Positions 29,999 through 36,584 of a DNA stretch of 37,719 bases are shown here, in pieces (position 1 is the first letter of the stretch; each line of letters starts with the position of its first letter). Both the position numbers and the translations under genes were made by a program. Source of the DNA: a virus; IMG/VR virus record IMGVR_UViG_3300033148_003075, positions 1 through 37,719 of that record, one strand, 5' to 3'. Under the pieces are notes generated by a model, which saw nothing but the letters and a program-made list of their open reading frames with translations, ran no database searches and was not told the DNA's origin.

Positions 29999-30358
29999 TC
30001 ATAGCAACTCCTCTAATTTTTTAATCTGTTCTTTATACCAGCCTAATGTTGTTTTGACTATTTTGTTGCGTTCTCTTTTAATAAAAAAAAACCAGTGTTG
30101 CGGTTTGTTGGCAACCATTCTCTCATAAATAATAGGGTCGGCTTTTGTATGATGAGTAAAATGGCAAGAACGACAGATTGATATTCCGTTTTTTAATTCA
30201 TACCGCAAAGATGAAGCAAGAGATTTCGGGACAAAATGATGAACCTCGCTCGCAGGTTTTCCACAACATTCGCACTTTGGATTGAGTTTAAGCCCTACTT
30301 GCTGATATAAGCGGTCGGCTTTGTTGCGAGCGGTCTTGATAGGATTTCTCTTTGCCAT
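29999..30358 (-). CDS. HNH/NinG-like nuclease, 119 aa
   Basis: CECCGKPASEVHHFVPKSLA, then GISICRSCHFTHH. This is a compact treble-clef HNH: Cys pair, HH and CxxCH with a following H. It resembles phage NinG-like or packaging-associated HNH proteins. It is not in an intron: no group I elements flank it and its neighbours are intact. Possible roles are helping terminase cleavage or recombination. Confidence 0.75.
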   Translation of the reverse strand: MAKRNPIKTARNKADRLYQQVGLKLNPKCECCGKPASEVHHFVPKSLASSLRYELKNGISICRSCHFTHHTKADPIIYERMVANKPQHWFFFIKRERNKIVKTTLGWYKEQIKKLEELL

Positions 30359-30359
30359 A

Positions 30360-30818
30360 TTACTCCATCTCCTTAATTAACTTTTCAATATCTTTTAATT
30401 GGTAAAATTTCCTCACGCAACTCCAATGTTTATATTTATCTTCTTCACTCACCAATAAGAATAAATCAATCTGGTCTTCTTTGCTTTTCCAGTCGCCCGT
30501 GAAGTTGTATTTTTTGGATAGCCAGTAAAATGATTTTTGCTTGAATTGGAGTATTCCGTATTCTCCCTGCCGTCCCCAAATTCCTTCGTGTATTCCTGAA
30601 CTTTCGCACATAATAACCCAATCAAGCATTTTCTCGTCAATTACAATGGGGCTTAAAATTTCCTTAACATATTTTTCTAATTCCTCTTCCGCCTTCGTTC
30701 GCTCTTTCAAATCCTCCGCATAACTGAAATCAAAACCTTGTATCTCGTAGTATATTTGGGGGAGATACCAGCAGTAAAGTGCTGATAGGAATATACAGAT
30801 TGTGATTATGTATTTCAT
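30360..30818 (-). CDS. Lytic transglycosylase-like endolysin, 152 aa, N-terminal anchor
   Basis: Residues 3-20 are a membrane/signal-anchor segment (YIITICIFLSALYCWYLP). After a charged linker the catalytic domain reads VIMCESSGIHEGIWGRQGEYGILQFKQKSFYWL. The E72 in CESSG corresponds to the catalytic Glu of lysozyme/SLT-type folds, and GEYGILQF matches their G-x-LQ motif. It would cleave peptidoglycan. The anchor suggests export by the host Sec system (SAR-type). It overlaps the YopX gene by 4 nt. Confidence 0.75.
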   Translation of the reverse strand: MKYIITICIFLSALYCWYLPQIYYEIQGFDFSYAEDLKERTKAEEELEKYVKEILSPIVIDEKMLDWVIMCESSGIHEGIWGRQGEYGILQFKQKSFYWLSKKYNFTGDWKSKEDQIDLFLLVSEEDKYKHWSCVRKFYQLKDIEKLIKEME

Positions 30819-31156
30819 TTTAGTAAATCTTTATTTTCATATATGTTGCCGATTATTTCATCCTCATCTCCAATTAAATCTTCAAACTTTCCATCTGGAT
30901 ACATAATTAAATATCTGCCTCCAATAAACCTTACTACTCCGTTATCATTACAAATATCTCCCTCAAATATCTCTTTTCCATTTTTATCTTTTAGTCCTGT
31001 TAATTGTCCAACGGTTTTTGGATCTACTATGTGAGCAATTTCCTTTTTAAATTCTATAATTACTTCCCGACCAAATTTATCAAAAGAAAATCCTCCATAA
31101 ACCCATTCGTTAGTGGTAATATGTTTTCCTCTAAATTTTATTTCTCTTTGTTTCAT
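30815..31156 (-). CDS. yopX: YopX family protein, 113 aa
   Basis: MKQREIKFRGKHITTNEWVY, then PKTVGQLTGLKDKNGKEIFEGDIC and NGVVRF match the YopX family (opening REIKFRG and the GLKDKNGKEIFEGD motif). Phages carry it widely; the function is not established. The start is the ATG at 31156, which overlaps the previous stop by ATGA. The extra 14 codons upstream are unlikely. Confidence 0.85.
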   Translation of the reverse strand: MKQREIKFRGKHITTNEWVYGGFSFDKFGREVIIEFKKEIAHIVDPKTVGQLTGLKDKNGKEIFEGDICNDNGVVRFIGGRYLIMYPDGKFEDLIGDEDEIIGNIYENKDLLK

Positions 31157-31341
31157 ATAATTTGCCCAAAATAAAACCCCAACTTGAACATCGCCCACGA
31201 CAGGACTGATATAGCGACAACCCCGCAGATGACTGTTAAGGCATAGTTTTTGTGGTTATCTATTCCTGTTTGGCGGTAGCGGTCAAGTTGGTATTCTTGT
31301 TTGATTAGTCTTTTTTGTAGTTTTAGTGTTGGGTTTTTCAT
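31153..31341 (-). CDS. Small membrane protein, 62 aa
   Basis: The N-terminal 32 residues are basic and helical (LQKRLIKQEYQLDRYRQTG); the C-terminal helix YALTVICGVVAISVLSWAMF is membrane-spanning. Coupled by ATGA on both sides. It could be a holin accessory given the endolysin nearby. Confidence 0.6.
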   Translation of the reverse strand: MKNPTLKLQKRLIKQEYQLDRYRQTGIDNHKNYALTVICGVVAISVLSWAMFKLGFYFGQII

Positions 31342-31721
31342 TTTACTTTAATCCCCTCTTTTTTAAGGGCTTCTAATGTTGATTTTGAGATTTCAACGCT
31401 AACCATTTCATCTTTGGCTTCCTTGTCTAAAACTGGTTCTCTTGCTAAAAGTTCATAATCTCCGTTGACTTCTACTTTTTCTATTTTTTCTGATTTTTGT
31501 TTATAGTGATAAAAATATCCGCCTATAAGTTTTAGGTCGCCATAAACCCTCGCGTTGCCAGAAACCCACGCGTTGCCATTTTGCGATAGGTTATCCTCTT
31601 TTTCTATCCAACCGCCTAACTCGCCCTTTTTTACATTCCCAAAATCTTTAAGGGCTTGTATTTGGAATAGCGTTATTCCATAAACTTCTTTTTTTATTGA
31701 TGTTAGTTTATATTTTTTCAT
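31338..31721 (-). CDS. Phage protein with short beta-helix-like repeats, 127 aa
   Basis: VKKGELGGWIEKEDNLSQNG, then NAWVSGNARVYGD match a recurring phage family in which short W/V-S-G-x-A repeats form a left-handed beta-helix. Function unknown. The C-terminus is charged (KSTLEALKKEGIKVK). It overlaps the downstream 62-aa gene by 4 nt. Confidence 0.65.
   Translation of the reverse strand: MKKYKLTSIKKEVYGITLFQIQALKDFGNVKKGELGGWIEKEDNLSQNGNAWVSGNARVYGDLKLIGGYFYHYKQKSEKIEKVEVNGDYELLAREPVLDKEAKDEMVSVEISKSTLEALKKEGIKVK
31528..31546. repeat. 19-bp direct repeat, copy 2 (copy 1 at 28494-28512)
   Basis: Identical to AGTTTTAGGTCGCCATAAA at 28494-28512. It is inside the 127-aa gene and codes for part of RVYGDLKLIGG. 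Confidence 0.75.
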
Positions 31722-31725
31722 AGTT

Positions 31726-31989
31726 TTACTCCTTATTTAGTTTTTTAATGTCTTCTAATGCTTGGTGATATTTTGCCCATTTTTCTTCACAAGCCAAATC
31801 ATACTTTGCACAACACTTCCTCATCTTCTCAATCTCCTCTACTATGTATTTCCTCCAAATCCGTTTACCCTCCATTAGTCCTTTATATTCCGCTTGGCGA
31901 AGTTCTTGATAGATTATCTCCTCTATCTCCTCTGCGTGTTTTGTAGTTATTTTTCCTTTGAGGTTTAGTTTGTTTGTGTTTATCTTCAT
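31726..31989 (-). CDS. Hypothetical helical protein, 87 aa
   Basis: MKINTNKLNLKGKITTKHAE, then long charged helices with a Cys-Cys pair (KMRKCCAKYDLACEEKW). The start lies 10-20 nt past one copy of the GGCTTATGAGCC-type repeat. No family recognised. Confidence 0.6.
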   Translation of the reverse strand: MKINTNKLNLKGKITTKHAEEIEEIIYQELRQAEYKGLMEGKRIWRKYIVEEIEKMRKCCAKYDLACEEKWAKYHQALEDIKKLNKE

Positions 31990-31995
31990 ATATTT

Positions 31996-32015
31996 GGCTT
32001 ATGAGGGGTTAAGTT
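31996..32015. repeat. GGCTTATGAG-type leader repeat, copy A
   Basis: GGCTTATGAGGGGTTAAGTT. The other copies are at 32540-32557, 32719-32738 and 32903-32920. On the minus strand each copy reads about ACTAACGGCTCATAAGCC and lies 10-20 nt before an ATG. GGCT-CATA-AGCC can form a small stem-loop. This copy is the most divergent (GAGGGG for GAGCCG). Confidence 0.6.
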
Positions 32016-32121
32016 AATCGTCTTCGTCTTCTTTTTCATCGCATTCTTCTGGGTCTTCAATTAAGCAATCCCCATTTAATACGCAATTTTTACATTTTTT
32101 ATCTGTATGATAATAACTCAT
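32014..32121 (-). CDS. Cys-rich acidic microprotein, 35 aa
   Basis: MSYYHTDKKCKNCVLNGDCL then IEDPEECDEKEDEDD: four Cys in a short space and a strongly acidic tail. It starts at 32121, 2 nt downstream of the previous stop. Its acidity could mimic DNA or bind a basic protein. No family recognised. Confidence 0.55.
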   Translation of the reverse strand: MSYYHTDKKCKNCVLNGDCLIEDPEECDEKEDEDD

Positions 32122-32122
32122 C

Positions 32123-32524
32123 CTACTCCTTCCTCTGCTCAATTAAGAGCGAGTTAGTTTTGTTTTCTATTAAATAAATAAGCATTTTAGCTCTTGCGTC
32201 TGCTTCGGTTTTAGCTTCAAAATTAGAACAATGTCTTTCTTTGCCCCATTTCTTATCTAAATTCCATAAACCGACTGTTATTTCTCTATTATCTTTCATT
32301 AAAGTTATTTTATAATCTTCTGGCAACATCTCTCCTAATTCGGCTACTGAATATGCACGGTAAAATTCGTGATGCATATTAAAATCCCATTCCAAATATC
32401 TTACCAACTCCCAACCTTGATTTTTAAATGGATTAAACCAATACCAAAAACTATTTTGCTTAACTCCCAATTTCTCTAATTGTTTTGATAGCTCTAATGA
32501 ACATACTTGGTTTTTTAATTTCAT
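32123..32524 (-). CDS. Conserved phage protein of unknown function, 133 aa
   Basis: CSLELSKQLEKLGVKQNSFW, SVAELGEMLPEDYKI and FEAKTEADARAKMLIYLIEN form a pattern I recognise from many phage hypothetical proteins. The function is not known. Start at 32524, with AGGAGTAAAT upstream. Confidence 0.75.
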   Translation of the reverse strand: MKLKNQVCSLELSKQLEKLGVKQNSFWYWFNPFKNQGWELVRYLEWDFNMHHEFYRAYSVAELGEMLPEDYKITLMKDNREITVGLWNLDKKWGKERHCSNFEAKTEADARAKMLIYLIENKTNSLLIEQRKE

Positions 32525-32526
32525 AT

Positions 32527-32709
32527 TTACTCCTTTCTCGGCTTATGAGCCGTTAGTTTTGGTTTATATTCTCCACAATAATCTCTTTCAACTTTTTCAA
32601 CTCCAATTGGATATTTTTTACAAACCCCAAAAGAAATTGAATATCCGTCATCTGAATTAGTATAAGCTTGTTCCCAATATTTACAATTTTGACATCTTTT
32701 TTTCTTCAT
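32527..32709 (-). CDS. Small zinc-binding protein, 60 aa, LTAHKP tail
   Basis: CQNCKYWEQAYTNSDDGYSI, then CKKYP and DYCGEY: four Cys, likely one zinc. The last residues KLTAHKPRKE are read from a copy of the leader repeat (32540-32557), so the C-terminus is a by-product of that repeat. The start lies downstream of another copy. Confidence 0.65.
   Translation of the reverse strand: MKKKRCQNCKYWEQAYTNSDDGYSISFGVCKKYPIGVEKVERDYCGEYKPKLTAHKPRKE
32540..32557. repeat. Leader repeat, copy B
   Basis: GGCTTATGAGCCGTTAGT. It lies before the ATG of the 133-aa gene and is read in frame as LTAHKP at the end of the 60-aa protein. Confidence 0.65.
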
Positions 32710-32718
32710 AATTTGTTT

Positions 32719-32738
32719 GGCTTATGAGCTGTTAAGTT
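32719..32738. repeat. Leader repeat, copy C
   Basis: GGCTTATGAGCTGTTAAGTT, before the ATG of the 60-aa gene and immediately after the stop of the 124-aa gene. Confidence 0.65.
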
Positions 32739-33111
32739 AGTTATCTATTTGGAAAATTTTCACAGGAGGTAATTTTTCTTCCTTTATTTTTTTCGTAATT
32801 TTCCCACAACAGATACAATAATAAACAGATTGTCCTTTATTTTTAATCCATTCGTGTTTACCGTGTGTGCTTTTTTTACATTCTCTTTTCATAATATATT
32901 TTGGCTTATGAGCCGTTAGTAATTTTACTTTATTTGATATTTTCCTCGCCTCTTTCCCACTTTTCGCTAATACTCCATTAAAAAACTTTCGTCCACATTT
33001 TCCACATTTAACACAAATTTCACCATAACTTTCAGATAAATTAAGGCACTTATCAGATACTCCATAATCTAAATGAATTGGTATATTTATTTCTTTATGT
33101 TCTTTCTTCAT
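32737..33111 (-). CDS. Zinc-binding protein, 124 aa, probably two fused small genes
   Basis: The first 66 residues (MKKEHKEINIPIHLDYGVSD, then CVKCGKCGRKFFN) are one zinc-binding unit. LLTAHKP follows, read from leader-repeat copy D. Then comes a second unit beginning MKRECKKSTHGKHEWIKNKG with YYCICCGK. The internal ATG at 32892 sits just past the repeat, exactly like the other genes' starts. So the open frame may be read as a fusion or as two proteins, the second 51 aa long. Confidence 0.6.
   Translation of the reverse strand: MKKEHKEINIPIHLDYGVSDKCLNLSESYGEICVKCGKCGRKFFNGVLAKSGKEARKISNKVKLLTAHKPKYIMKRECKKSTHGKHEWIKNKGQSVYYCICCGKITKKIKEEKLPPVKIFQIDN
32903..32920. repeat. Leader repeat, copy D (inside an open frame)
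   Basis: GGCTTATGAGCCGTTAGT, identical to copy B. It lies within the 124-aa open frame just before an internal ATG at 32892. Confidence 0.65.
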
Positions 33112-33147
33112 AATATGTTTATTTATTTATCTTCTTTGGTTAAAATG

Positions 33148-33244
33148 GCTGGGGCAAGAAGCGGTCAGTTAGTTTCTTGCTCTCCTATCCCACGATGGCG
33201 GAAGTTCTTAATCCGTCTCCCAACGGGGGCTTACCGCACCCAGC
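33148..33244 (-). ncRNA. Structured RNA candidate E3, about 97 nt
   Basis: Closed by GCTGGG (33148-33153) with CCCAGC (33239-33244). Inside, GCAAGAA/TTCTTGC form a 7-bp hairpin whose loop carries GCGGT, able to pair with ACCGC (33233-33237), which makes a pseudoknot. On the minus strand the core CGGTAAGCCCCC, then ACGGATTAAGAAC, is shared with E1 and E2. It lies in the 135-bp gap between the helicase-side gene and the zinc protein gene. It is GC-rich against AT-rich surroundings. No named RNA family matched. Confidence 0.55.
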
Positions 33245-33246
33245 GA

Positions 33247-33540
33247 TTAAAATCCTATTTCTTTTGTGTTTATTTTGTTTGGAATTCCGCTCTCTCTATT
33301 TTTTTCCGTAGAGCATTCATCTTCTTGACCTGCGACTTCTGGACTGCTTGCCAAAATTTTGTTTTGAGCTTTAATTTTTTCATCTAAATCCTTTATTATT
33401 TTAATCCAATCAAGGTCGTTGGTTTCTTGATACGCCCTTAAAGCCGATAATCTAACTTCTAAAAACATTTTTTTATTTTGGAGGCGGGTTTCTTCTTCTG
33501 ATTCACCCTCCAATAAGACGCCGCTGGGTGTTCTCAACAT
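33247..33540 (-). CDS. Hypothetical helical protein, 97 aa
   Basis: MLRTPSGVLLEGESEEETRL, then a charged helix and a C-terminus rich in Glu/Asn. It overlaps the helicase 3' end by 38 nt in another frame. No family recognised. Possibly a helicase partner by position. Confidence 0.6.
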   Translation of the reverse strand: MLRTPSGVLLEGESEEETRLQNKKMFLEVRLSALRAYQETNDLDWIKIIKDLDEKIKAQNKILASSPEVAGQEDECSTEKNRESGIPNKINTKEIGF

Positions 33541-34411
33541 ATTTTTGTTCTTTAATTTCTTCGCTAAATTTATCGTTTAAGTAAATCAATGGTATCCAGC
33601 CAGTTATCCCATTCCAACGATTTTTGGCTACGAATAACATTGCCCTGTTATCCCAATTCCGTTTGTCTTCTGTTAGTTTGCGGTCAATAAATAATACATA
33701 ATCCGCTTCACAAGCAACCATTCCACTATCCCGCAATGAAGTTAGGTCTGGCATTTCTTCCTCGCTAAACCTTACTTTTTTTGTGTGGGCTATTAAGAAT
33801 ATAATTAGGTTATAGGTTATTGAAATTCTTTTTAGTTCTCGCATTATACTGCCAATAAACAATGAAGCATTGCCTGACATCTGCCCCATATCAAGCAAGT
33901 AATGGAGGTGGTCAATCATTACAACTCTTGTTTGGTATTTCGCCACGCCTTCTAAAATTCTTTGTTCAAGCCAATCCATCTTTGAAGTTTTGTGTTGTTT
34001 GGGAATATAGGCAAAATCTGGCATATCTGTTTCAAACTTTTTAAGAAATTCTTTTGGCGGGACTTCGTAGGTAAAAAATAGCGTTGGGATATTTTGTTTT
34101 GAAAATGCTTTTAAAAATGTTTGAAGCAAGGCAGTTTTTCCATTGCCCGTAGTCCCTGATACAATAACTACATTCCCATTTCTAAACCCGTCTGTTTTTT
34201 TATCTAACAATGGGATTTGGGTTTTAATCCCGTCATCGTCTTTTTGTTGGGATAATTCTTCTGCTAACTTCTTAAAACTAACAACCCTATCAACATTGTC
34301 GTAATTAGCGAAACCTGATAATAATCTTTCACGCTCGGCTACCGCTTTTTGCTCTTCGCTTGTAAGAGTAAGATTTTCTTCTGTTTTTTTTATTTCCTCC
34401 TTAATATCCAT
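33503..34411 (-). CDS. DnaB-type replicative helicase (ATPase domain), 302 aa
   Basis: RecA-like core: Walker A GTTGNGKT (86-93), the Glu motif FFTYEVPPKEF and Walker B VVMIDHLHYLL (D167). These are features of the DnaB C-terminal family. It lacks the N-terminal primase-interacting domain of cellular DnaB, having only about 70 residues before the core. As a hexamer it would unwind the replication fork. It lies directly after the initiator gene, and its ATG overlaps the region where that gene's shifted frame ends. Confidence 0.85.
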   Translation of the reverse strand: MDIKEEIKKTEENLTLTSEEQKAVAERERLLSGFANYDNVDRVVSFKKLAEELSQQKDDDGIKTQIPLLDKKTDGFRNGNVVIVSGTTGNGKTALLQTFLKAFSKQNIPTLFFTYEVPPKEFLKKFETDMPDFAYIPKQHKTSKMDWLEQRILEGVAKYQTRVVMIDHLHYLLDMGQMSGNASLFIGSIMRELKRISITYNLIIFLIAHTKKVRFSEEEMPDLTSLRDSGMVACEADYVLFIDRKLTEDKRNWDNRAMLFVAKNRWNGITGWIPLIYLNDKFSEEIKEQKYVENTQRRLIGG

Positions 34412-35115
34412 AAATTTCTTTTTTAAGGTTTAATGTTTTTGTTTCTTCATCTTCCCATTGTTGCTTATTGAGATAAGTTGCTGGATATGGAATAAATTGT
34501 CCGTTGTCCTTTTTCCAGAGAGGGGCTTGGGGAGAGTTTCTGAAATGCTTTTAAGGCAGTCCTTCCATCTTTCTTTTTTGGATAAGCAGAATAGAAACTA
34601 TTAAAATTAGGGTATTTCTTTAGTAATTCTGAAAATTCAAGTTTATCGTCCTCTTTATCTTTCTTTATCTTTCTTGTTCTTCTTATGCTTTCTTTCAGCA
34701 CCACCTCATTTGCTTTTGACACCACCTCGTTTTCTTTCAACACCACCTCGTCTTTAAGGTGGTTTCTTTCAGCACCACCTTGATAATGTTCATTATTAAG
34801 TTTCCAAATATCATTTACTTTATAACAATCAACTATTTGTTCACCTTGTTTTGTTAAAACTTTCTTCTTTCCAATATAAGTAATCCATTTTTTAGATAAA
34901 AGATATTTTTTTGATTTTTGATACGCTTTATATCCTATCTTCATTTGTTTAATAAAGTATCTATATCCTGCTTCGCAAATACCGCCATCACCAGCAATTC
35001 TTTTCATTTGAAGATATAACGATTGGTCATTTGCTGTTGAATGATTAGTGATAAAATTTGGAATAATTGTAAAGTATTTTTTATCTCCGCTTTCGTCAAA
35101 ATATTTTTGTGCCAT
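34401..35115 (-). CDS. Replication initiator/replisome organizer with apparent +1 frameshift
   Basis: The N-terminal winged-helix region (YFTIIPNFITNHSTANDQSL, then ICEAGYRYFIKQMKIGYKA) matches phage replisome-organizer proteins. The middle is KDEVVLKENEVVSKANEVVL, encoded by iteron-like repeats. The continuous frame ends at 34465 with LSPSPSLEKGQR..., but from TGG at 34515-34517 the +1 frame reads WKKDNGQFIPYPATYLNKQQ then WEDEETKTLNLKKEIYGY, stop at 34401. That is the family's conserved C-terminus. About 15-20 residues before it seem missing, so a small deletion or error broke the frame. Confidence 0.75.
34692..34782. repeat. Four iteron-like repeats, candidate replication origin
   Basis: CTTTCARCACCACCTYG-like repeats start at 34692, 34713, 34734 and 34766 (21, 21 and 32 bp apart). 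A reverse-oriented AAGGTGGT half-site lies between the last two. They sit inside the initiator gene, as the lambda O-gene iterons do. DnaA boxes are elsewhere (35413). Confidence 0.65.
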
Positions 35116-35117
35116 AG

Positions 35118-35264
35118 TTAGTTATGTTCTGAAATGTGGTCAATATAATTTATTTCAAAATAAACTACCTGTTCACACTTAACACAAATATAGAATATAA
35201 ATCCAGTATTTTCATCTATAGCAAGTGGTCGCCAGCAATGAATATGTTTTTCTCTTTTTTTCAT
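35118..35264 (-). CDS. Small zinc-knuckle-like protein, 48 aa
   Basis: MKKREKHIHCWRPLAIDENT, then FYICVKCEQVV: Cys 10 and CxxC, plus His residues. It is the first gene after the switch at 35283-35364 and precedes the initiator gene. AAAGGC lies upstream of the ATG. No family recognised. Confidence 0.6.
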   Translation of the reverse strand: MKKREKHIHCWRPLAIDENTGFIFYICVKCEQVVYFEINYIDHISEHN

Positions 35265-35282
35265 AGTTTTGCCTTTCTAATG

Positions 35283-35364
35283 GAAACAAAAGAGCCAACC
35301 GACCACGATGAAGAGGTTTTTTGGCTGGCTCATTCGTTTCAATTAAATTTACCTTCATCGTGGT
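35283..35364 (-). promoter_or_regulatory. Transcription switch (attenuator), copy 1
   Basis: On the minus strand: a = ACCACGATGAAG (35353-35364), b = GAGCCAGCC (35323-35331), a' = CTTCATCGTGGT (35302-35313), b' = GGTTGGCTC (35292-35300), then TTTTGTTT. a:a' is 12 perfect pairs; b:b' is nine pairs including a G-U that exists only in this strand. a' and b' are 1 nt apart, so both helices cannot form together. b:b' with the T-run is an intrinsic terminator placed before the replication genes. It matches the copy at 6583-6645 in order and in the b' sequence. Confidence 0.75.
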
Positions 35365-35378
35365 TTTCATTACTACTA

Positions 35379-35406
35379 ATTATAAAGGTTCTGTTTTGGG
35401 TGTCAA
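35379..35406 (-). promoter_or_regulatory. Consensus promoter of the replication operon
   Basis: -35 TTGACA (35401-35406), 16-bp spacer, -10 TATAAT (35379-35384), start near 35372. It drives the switch, the zinc protein, initiator and helicase. Confidence 0.88.
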
Positions 35407-35412
35407 GCGGGT

Positions 35413-35421
35413 TTATCCACA
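35413..35421. promoter_or_regulatory. Perfect DnaA-box sequence
   Basis: TTATCCACA on the plus strand, separated by exactly 6 bp from the -35 box, as at 6686-6694. It could tie replication-gene expression to host DnaA activity. Confidence 0.6.
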
Positions 35422-35441
35422 AGCAGATTTGGCTCTATAAC

Positions 35442-35786
35442 TCAAAAATTCTGTCCACTCATATATTCCGTGTTCAAATTAGCCAAGCGTTTTTGTATCG
35501 CTCTTATTACTTCCTCAATCGTTTTGCGGGCTATTCTCATTTGTTGCCAGAGTTTATATTCTTCGGTTTGTTTACATTTCATATCTACCATTTTATCGGT
35601 TATTTTTTCTTCCGAGAGTTTAATCTCTTCCCATTTTTTAGCGTAATCCATTTCAGCGTCAAGCTCAAAGTTTCCTGCCTCATTTAGAGAAGCCGACAAG
35701 ACGACAAGATACTCGGAGAGTTGGTTTGGGTTCTCTTTAAGTTCATCATTGCGTAGTTCTTTAATTATTTGATCTATGGTTTTCAT
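35442..35786 (-). CDS. Hypothetical helical protein, 114 aa
   Basis: MKTIDQIIKELRNDELKENP is followed by continuous charged helices (KKWEEIKLSEEKITDKMVDM, then ARKTIEEVIRAIQKRLANL). It resembles the coiled-coil hypothetical proteins often found beside phage SSB or recombination genes. Function unknown. Confidence 0.7.
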   Translation of the reverse strand: MKTIDQIIKELRNDELKENPNQLSEYLVVLSASLNEAGNFELDAEMDYAKKWEEIKLSEEKITDKMVDMKCKQTEEYKLWQQMRIARKTIEEVIRAIQKRLANLNTEYMSGQNF

Positions 35787-36137
35787 TTATTCTCCTTTGG
35801 GTATATTAGCGTTTACTTCATCTGTATTGATAGTAGGCGTTTTTTGGTCGTTAATTAGATTAAAAATTTCTCTTAAAGCATTCATAATTTCCTCGTGCTT
35901 TTCGTTTTCTTTGGCTTGCGTGGCAGAAATCTCTTTCCAGTTTTTATACTGCTGACTATATTCAAACTCACCTATCATTTGCTGTCCTTCCGCATTTACA
36001 TAATCGCCTTTGAAAGTGGTGAATTCTGACATCTCGTCATCACCTTGACACTGGACTTTGTAAATTTTCCAGTCCCTGCCGTTTGTGTTTCCTTCTTTGA
36101 TAACTGATACCGATTTTATTTGTATTTGTTTTTGCAT
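35787..36137 (-). CDS. OB-fold, possible single-stranded DNA-binding protein, 116 aa
   Basis: IKSVSVIKEGNTNGRDWKIY, then KVQCQGDD and FTTFKGDYVNAEGQ fit five short strands of an OB-fold with the GRDWKIYKV motif common in phage SSB-like proteins. It has a helical acidic tail but no DDDIPF-type end. It is located in the early replication region. I infer ssDNA binding. Confidence 0.6.
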   Translation of the reverse strand: MQKQIQIKSVSVIKEGNTNGRDWKIYKVQCQGDDEMSEFTTFKGDYVNAEGQQMIGEFEYSQQYKNWKEISATQAKENEKHEEIMNALREIFNLINDQKTPTINTDEVNANIPKGE

Positions 36138-36141
36138 AGTT

Positions 36142-36441
36142 TTAGAAAGGTGCGTTGCCTTTTATAGGTTCGCTTCCTTTTGTTATTGGTTTTTTATCCG
36201 ATGGTTCTTTACGATAAAGAACATCTTGTTTTTTATTGAGGATAAACCATTCATTGCCTATACGATAAGTTTTAGAGGGTTCGTCTTGGGCTTCTTTTTT
36301 CTTTAATTCAGCGATATATTCTTCGGCAATTTTGTCTAAATCTTTAAGTGTTTCTAACGGGTCTTTTTCGGTTTCAAGAATAGACAAATCAAAGTTTTCA
36401 TAGCGAGGTAAGCCGTATTTTCTCGTAATGTTATATTTCAT
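36142..36441 (-). CDS. Hypothetical protein, 99 aa
   Basis: A central Glu/Lys-rich helix (LKDLDKIAEEYIAELKKKEA) is followed by TYRIGNEWFILNKKQDVLYR. It overlaps the upstream 48-aa gene by 4 nt. No family recognised. Confidence 0.6.
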   Translation of the reverse strand: MKYNITRKYGLPRYENFDLSILETEKDPLETLKDLDKIAEEYIAELKKKEAQDEPSKTYRIGNEWFILNKKQDVLYRKEPSDKKPITKGSEPIKGNAPF

Positions 36442-36584
36442 TTTAACTCCTTTCTCAAACTCTCAACCTCAATCTCATCAAGCACTTCCTTGATAACTTG
36501 GGCTAACTCTTGGATAGATACATCTTCCCTTAATTGTTTAAGAGTTTCTCGGAGGGCGTTTAATGTGAATGCTTTAATTTTCAT
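36438..36584 (-). CDS. Small helical protein, 48 aa
   Basis: MKIKAFTLNALRETLKQLRE, then a leucine/valine-rich acidic helix (VIKEVLDEIEVESLRKELK). GGGG lies upstream of the ATG. It overlaps both neighbours (ATGA with the next gene, 11 nt with the previous). Possibly a small coiled-coil partner protein. Confidence 0.6.
   Translation of the reverse strand: MKIKAFTLNALRETLKQLREDVSIQELAQVIKEVLDEIEVESLRKELK

Noticed and set aside
29999-30358. Another intron-borne HNH gene
   Set aside because: No P7-like GACTA/TAGTC pairs flank it and adjacent genes are intact.
35136-35687. 183-codon plus-strand frame over the replication promoter
   Set aside because: Phe/Ser-rich shadow crossing a consensus promoter, a switch and two minus-strand genes.
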